A stretch of 64,000 nucleotides of DNA, taken from Abiotrophia sp965245735. Its GTDB lineage: Bacteria > Bacillota > Bacilli > Lactobacillales > Aerococcaceae. The stretch lies in NCBI GenBank assembly GCA_965245735.1, contig CBDFAX010000005.1:26373-90372 (forward strand), read 5' to 3'. Below are positions 60,278 through 64,000 of the stretch, one piece after another. The position numbers and the translations under genes were made by a program. The notes under the pieces are model-generated. The model made no database searches and was not told the DNA's origin. It saw nothing but the letters and a program-made list of their open reading frames with translations. Each line of letters begins with the position of its first letter. Within the stretch, counting starts at the first letter, position 1.

Positions 60278-61492
60278 ATGGTTAAACCTGCAATCGTGAT
60301 GATGTCTAAGTTTAAAACTCCGAATGCCAAACAACCCTCTGCGTCTGGTTGGCAGGTAATCAACTATGATAAATACGTCAACTATATGGATCGGCAAGAT
60401 GCTAAAGAAATATCCGAGTACGATTTGGAGAAACACTCGAACAGTCGCGAAACACACTGGTCTGGAAATAAAACCCTCACCTATTTAGGAGACCCTCAGA
60501 AAACAAACAATACCTTCACGAAAGGTACCCCTTCGTTATCGATGGCGGATATTGAAAGTATGAAAGACTACTTTTCGCGCGCTCAAGAAAATGGATCTCC
60601 GCTATGGCAAACAGTTTTTAGTTTTGATAATGCTTTTTTAAAACAACAAGGGTATTTATCAGAAGACGGTAAACTGAACGATGTGCCCATCAAGCACGCA
60701 ACGGAAAATGCTATGACTGTATTTATGGAAGAAATGGGGTTTAATGATACCGCTCGTTGGGTGGGAGCTATCCATTACAACACAGATAATATACATGTCC
60801 ATGTTGCGCTAGTCGAGGCTGAAAGTAGTCGCGAAATTATTGAGTCAGGAAAGTATAAAGGTCAACGAAAAGCAAAGGCGCCGAAGGGAACCTTTAAGAA
60901 AACGCGTAGCACCTTTACTAATACCCTAGTCGATCGTAGCCAGGAACTAACCCGTGCTAGCAATCTTGCACGTAATCAAATACGAGAACCCTTTAAGCAA
61001 CTTAAATTAAAACGCCAGGTCAGCGTGCGTGGACAGATTAAAGGGCTAGTTCGGCAATTGCCAGATGATCGACGCCTATGGCGATACAATATGAATGCGA
61101 TGGCGCCTTTTAGGGAGCAAATTGATGCAATTACTGAGCGGCTAGTAGACCAAAAATATGCAACGGCCCTCAGTGAATTAAAGTTGTTATACCGACAAGA
61201 AGAAGCTTTTCGAAAGAGATTATATGGTGGCACTAACAACTATGCTGAGAAACAATTGTCCACGCTTAAAGCATCGTTAGGTAACGTGTTGTTGACCAAC
61301 TTAAAGAAGGAGTTTCCAAAATATAATCCTCGTGTAAAGGGGCATGGCTATTATCATCCTCAAAAGATTTTGGTGAAATCAAAACTTATAAGCGACTTAA
61401 AATATAGTCTCCGAGAAACTAAGCAAGACTTTTTAAACAAAGAAAAGTATCGTCAATTAGAATACCAACAAGGATTAGATCTTTCAAACTAG
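60278..61492 (+). CDS. MOBP-type relaxase (MobP2/MobL-like)
   Basis: A 404-residue relaxase. The metal-binding triad HYNTDNIHVH (His166, His173, His175) is preceded by an N-terminal region with YDKYVNYMDR (Tyr residues near 24-31 are candidates for the nucleophile). A basic helical C-terminus follows from about 210 (KAKAPKGTFKKTRSTF). It should nick oriT at 59200-59343 and pilot the strand. AGGTGAATTAA precedes ATG 60278. Confidence 0.85.
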   Translation: MVKPAIVMMSKFKTPNAKQPSASGWQVINYDKYVNYMDRQDAKEISEYDLEKHSNSRETHWSGNKTLTYLGDPQKTNNTFTKGTPSLSMADIESMKDYFSRAQENGSPLWQTVFSFDNAFLKQQGYLSEDGKLNDVPIKHATENAMTVFMEEMGFNDTARWVGAIHYNTDNIHVHVALVEAESSREIIESGKYKGQRKAKAPKGTFKKTRSTFTNTLVDRSQELTRASNLARNQIREPFKQLKLKRQVSVRGQIKGLVRQLPDDRRLWRYNMNAMAPFREQIDAITERLVDQKYATALSELKLLYRQEEAFRKRLYGGTNNYAEKQLSTLKASLGNVLLTNLKKEFPKYNPRVKGHGYYHPQKILVKSKLISDLKYSLRETKQDFLNKEKYRQLEYQQGLDLSN

Positions 61493-61497
61493 AATTT

Positions 61498-61535
61498 ATC
61501 CACCACTTGCCTGACTCGCAAATGGTGGATTTTTT
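61498..61535 (+). terminator. Degenerate element palindrome copy 6 acting as terminator
   Basis: ATCCACCA and TGGTGGAT pair over 8 bp, with an inner TTGC/GCAA pair, followed by TTTTT. It starts 6 bases after the relaxase stop. It keeps the TTGC...GCAA core and the 3'-of-stop position of the palindrome family but has lost the inner symmetry. Confidence 0.7.
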
Positions 61536-61551
61536 AAAGGAGGAATTACTC

Positions 61552-63639
61552 GTGAACGAACGCCGGAAATCACATCACGTAAAGAAAAAACTTACTACGG
61601 CAGAAATTAACCAGGCTTCCGCAGTCAGCATTATGGATTACTTTTCAAATCAAGGTATTGGGCAGGTAGTAAATGAAGGTCCGCGGTACGTTAAAGTCTC
61701 TATTAAGGAGCATGACTCAATTGTCATTGACAAGCAGAATAACTACTTTGTCCATAATTCAAATCCTTATGAGAAGCTCGCAAAGGGTAATGCTATCAAT
61801 TTTATTCGCTACTTTGAGGATTGCACTTTCCAGGAGGCTGTCGAAAAACTTTTGGCATTCGGTGAAAACAGAGAGTATATTCCTAGCGTTATAGAGAAAG
61901 AGCGCTTCAAATATGACGTAGTGAAAGCAAAATATAATAGTCGCGCCTATACCTATCTCACTAAAGGCCGTGGGTTAAGCAAACAGCTAGTGAAGCGATT
62001 ATTTGAAGAAGGGTACTTAACACAAGATACCCGGAATAACGTAGTCTTTAACTGGACTGAGGACGGGCTTCCTCCTAAAGACGATTCAGACAAGATTATA
62101 GGAGCCACCATCGCTTTGACACAACCCAAAGAAGGGCAATTAAAAAAATGGATTATGGCCAATTCAAAAGGGAACTGGGGATTCAATATCCGTACAGGGC
62201 CACACCCAAGAAGAATCTATGTTTTCGAGGCGGCCATTGACCTACTATCCTATCTAGATTTGCATCGAAATCAATTGCAAGACGCTTGGCTAATCGAAAT
62301 GGAAGGCCTAAAGGAACAAACGCTTCATAACTTCTTGACCAAAGCCGGCATGTTAAATAGCTCTGAGAGCCAACAACCGGACTACGACCTAGACGTACAA
62401 CTTTGCGTAGATAATGACCTGGCGGGGCATCGATTTCTAGATAATGTAATGAGGCCAACAGATTCATCGAAAATGACTTATACAGAAAATGTCCCTTATC
62501 AAAGAAGTGTCACGAGAGATGAAGAGAGCCGGCTTCAGAGACTAGCCTCTGAACTAAGGTTACCTGTCTCATTTGTTACAGCTGTCTACTTAGCCGAACG
62601 GCCCTATGAGCTTGCTAAACTTGACGATGTTCAAGAAAGGGATGCGCTCTTCATTAGTAATCCCATTCGATATCCAGAATTGGTCGAACGATACTATGCG
62701 ATTAAAGAGGGAACGGCCGACAAGCTTTGGGGATTCGATAAAGAACACCCCCTCTATAACAAGTTTCTAGAACGTGAGAAACGGTTTTCGGATTATTACT
62801 ATAACACCAATTATCCTATAGTTGAGGAAATCCGCAAGGATTGGAACGACTACCTTTTATACGGCTCAAGCACCAAAGAGCCCTCTTTAACTGAAAATAG
62901 GGAGAATGTAAAATTAAATAGTGAGAATAGCAGGCCGACCTTAGAGGGATTTGAGAAGTATATTCAAGCTAATACCCGCCGGTTAACCGATAAGGATATC
63001 GTGCTATTTATGGAGGATAGCGGGCTTAATAGGCGCGTAATTGAATCCTTTAACGACAAAGGATGGCTTCGCAAAGATATTAAATCTGGTGAACTATATA
63101 TATTGTGGAGTCGGAATGGCAATGTAGTCGGCGGTGAAATAATCAGTCAATACAGTAGCCCAACAAGAGTTGTCGAATTAGATAAATCGACTCATCAACG
63201 TGAGAGCTTCATTTACACAGTGGGGCATCCTGAGGAAGTGAGAGTCTTTTCTTCGCCTCAGGAGTCTTTAGCTTATCTTGATTTACACCCTAATCAAAAG
63301 AACTATGTGGCTATTTGCGACAATCAAGATGAGAGATATATCGCACGGAAAGTACAGGCGTACGCACAGCAAAGCGATATTCAGAAAGTGATTGATTGTA
63401 GGACTCATAGTAAAGATAGCTATTCATTGAGTGATAGCTTATCTATTATCGTAGGGATGTCAGCTCTAACGCAATTGGCGATTGACAGTTATGCACCAAT
63501 TTCTGCATCGTGGAACAGAGACCTTTCAAACTTCAACCATTATAAAGTGCTAGAAATTGGAAAAGACCTTCAGAAGTTCTACTCCATTACCACAAACACC
63601 CCTAACTTATCCAAATTGAACCAAACACTTAATCTATGA
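61552..63639 (+). CDS. Primase-like protein with two Toprim-type modules
   Basis: About 695 residues. An N-terminal CHC2-like fold without zinc cysteines (SIMDYFSNQGIGQVV; VEKLLAF) is followed by a DUF3991/Toprim module with FEAAID (Glu226) and DND (287-289), the metal-binding residues. Residues about 470-640 repeat the module (YLDLHPNQKNYVAI), but Glu is replaced by Ser (567) and DND is lost. It may prime the transferred strand. The start is GTG 61552 after AAAGGAGG; an earlier ATG at 61507 lies in the terminator. Confidence 0.78.
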   Translation: MNERRKSHHVKKKLTTAEINQASAVSIMDYFSNQGIGQVVNEGPRYVKVSIKEHDSIVIDKQNNYFVHNSNPYEKLAKGNAINFIRYFEDCTFQEAVEKLLAFGENREYIPSVIEKERFKYDVVKAKYNSRAYTYLTKGRGLSKQLVKRLFEEGYLTQDTRNNVVFNWTEDGLPPKDDSDKIIGATIALTQPKEGQLKKWIMANSKGNWGFNIRTGPHPRRIYVFEAAIDLLSYLDLHRNQLQDAWLIEMEGLKEQTLHNFLTKAGMLNSSESQQPDYDLDVQLCVDNDLAGHRFLDNVMRPTDSSKMTYTENVPYQRSVTRDEESRLQRLASELRLPVSFVTAVYLAERPYELAKLDDVQERDALFISNPIRYPELVERYYAIKEGTADKLWGFDKEHPLYNKFLEREKRFSDYYYNTNYPIVEEIRKDWNDYLLYGSSTKEPSLTENRENVKLNSENSRPTLEGFEKYIQANTRRLTDKDIVLFMEDSGLNRRVIESFNDKGWLRKDIKSGELYILWSRNGNVVGGEIISQYSSPTRVVELDKSTHQRESFIYTVGHPEEVRVFSSPQESLAYLDLHPNQKNYVAICDNQDERYIARKVQAYAQQSDIQKVIDCRTHSKDSYSLSDSLSIIVGMSALTQLAIDSYAPISASWNRDLSNFNHYKVLEIGKDLQKFYSITTNTPNLSKLNQTLNL

Positions 63640-63641
63640 TA

Positions 63642-63676
63642 AGAGCCCCTGGTAGCTTATGGCTACCAGGGGCTCT
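63642..63676. repeat. Perfect 15-bp hairpin without T-run
   Basis: AGAGCCCCTGGTAGC pairs with its complement around TTATG, 2 bases after the stop of the primase-like gene. Neither strand has a proper T-tract after it, so it is not a classic terminator. It may stabilise the mRNA ends. Confidence 0.7.
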
Positions 63677-63689
63677 CAGTGTTTACTGA

Positions 63690-63714
63690 ACCTCTTGCCA
63701 AATTGGCAAGAGGT
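63690..63714. repeat. Element palindrome copy 7
   Basis: Identical to copies 1 and 2. It lies between two converging genes, 7 bases from the stop of the minus-strand gene and 50 from the stop of the primase-like gene. Confidence 0.9.
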
Positions 63715-63720
63715 CAAGGC

Positions 63721-63942
63721 CTAAAAATCAAGTTCTGGGATTCCGTATAAAATCATCTCGTTCAGTAATGGCTCATCACTCTTAAGGTATTTCTGATAGA
63801 TAGCATCCAACCTACTATCGTCAACTTCATCTGTATACCTAATCTCCAACTCATATTTAATCAGCGCTTTGACGAATGACTCATAATCATCATTCATGAG
63901 TTTGGCTACCTTACTCAACATCTCATTTATTGTGGTACTCAT
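63721..63942 (-). CDS. Small hypothetical protein, minus strand
   Basis: A 73-residue acidic helical protein (LSKVAKLMNDDYESFVKALI; KYLKSDEPLLNEM). ATG 63942 follows AAAGGAGTTGGTAAAT on the minus strand; the TTG at 63951 belongs to that site. It shares its whole leader with the 160-residue gene at 59145, which suggests recombination between the two loci. No family recognised. Confidence 0.6.
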   Translation of the reverse strand: MSTTINEMLSKVAKLMNDDYESFVKALIKYELEIRYTDEVDDSRLDAIYQKYLKSDEPLLNEMILYGIPELDF

Positions 63943-63945
63943 ATT

Positions 63946-64000
63946 TACCAACTCCTTTTGATTAATTCACCCGGTGAAGCCGGGCTTACTTCAAAAAGAG
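63946..64000. repeat. 55-base direct repeat, copy 2 (at the window end)
   Basis: Exact copy of 59149-59203. The identity runs up to the last base of the window, so the repeat may extend further into a second oriT-like region. Confidence 0.95.

Larger units (their letters stand above)
35700..64000. mobile_element. Conjugative element (ICE or integrated conjugative plasmid), left part
   Basis: ParA, ParB, RepA_N initiator, surface adhesin, type IV secretion genes, oriT candidate, relaxase and primase lie in one block with a different base composition from the chromosomal genes to the left. The right end and any integrase are outside the window. The left limit is set only by the last chromosomal gene (ending at 35496) and the first small gene (35734). 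Confidence 0.8.

Overview
The window joins two different kinds of DNA. Positions 1 to about 35,500 are a conserved chromosomal segment of a Firmicute of the order Lactobacillales. The evidence is the runs rpsB-tsf-pyrH-frr, rimP-nusA-ylxR-ylxQ-infB-rbfA, truB-ribF-hemW and hrcA-grpE-dnaK-dnaJ-lepA, together with perfect CIRCE operators, strong AGGAGG ribosome binding sites, extended -10 promoters, and fermentative genes (adhE, a zinc alcohol dehydrogenase, a biotin-independent PEP carboxylase). A member of the Aerococcaceae is plausible, but this is a guess from gene content. No rRNA or tRNA gene was seen.

Chromosomal layout: an esterase-like DUF2974 gene overlapping an acyl-activating enzyme (137-2912); translation factors and UMP kinase (3114-6366); panE; the rimP-nusA-infB operon behind a leader with an attenuator (7421-12579); ppc; truB-ribF-hemW-yitT; the CIRCE-controlled heat-shock operon; lepA; adh, a sirtuin, an ABC-F ATPase; adhE behind a long control region; msrA and an acetyltransferase; then, on the minus strand, an XRE/TPR regulator and a HesB-like protein.

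From about 35,500 to the end the sequence becomes visibly more AT-rich and holds a conjugative element (ICE or integrated conjugative plasmid) that runs off the window. It has ParA/ParB, a RepA_N-type initiator with a probable origin inside its coding sequence, surface proteins (one LPXTG adhesin with a thioester domain), a type IV secretion set (VirB2-like pilin, VirD4, VirB6, VirB3, VirB4, VirB8-like, muralytic NlpC/P60 enzyme), an ArdC-type protein, a likely oriT with a long cruciform, three small ribbon-helix-helix-like proteins, a MOBP-type relaxase and a Toprim primase-like protein. No integrase is visible, so the far boundary lies outside.

The least explained structure is a family of palindromes with the core TTGCCAA-W-TTGGCAA. 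At least six near-perfect copies (a seventh is degenerate) lie in gaps of the element, nearly all a few bases after a stop codon, and their flanking arms change in a compensatory way. Two of them follow two tiny, apparently paralogous two-helix membrane proteins of 58 and 59 residues at the left end of the element. Other notable structures are a palindrome cluster at 58,381-58,656, and a 55-base direct repeat that abuts the oriT and recurs exactly at the window end.
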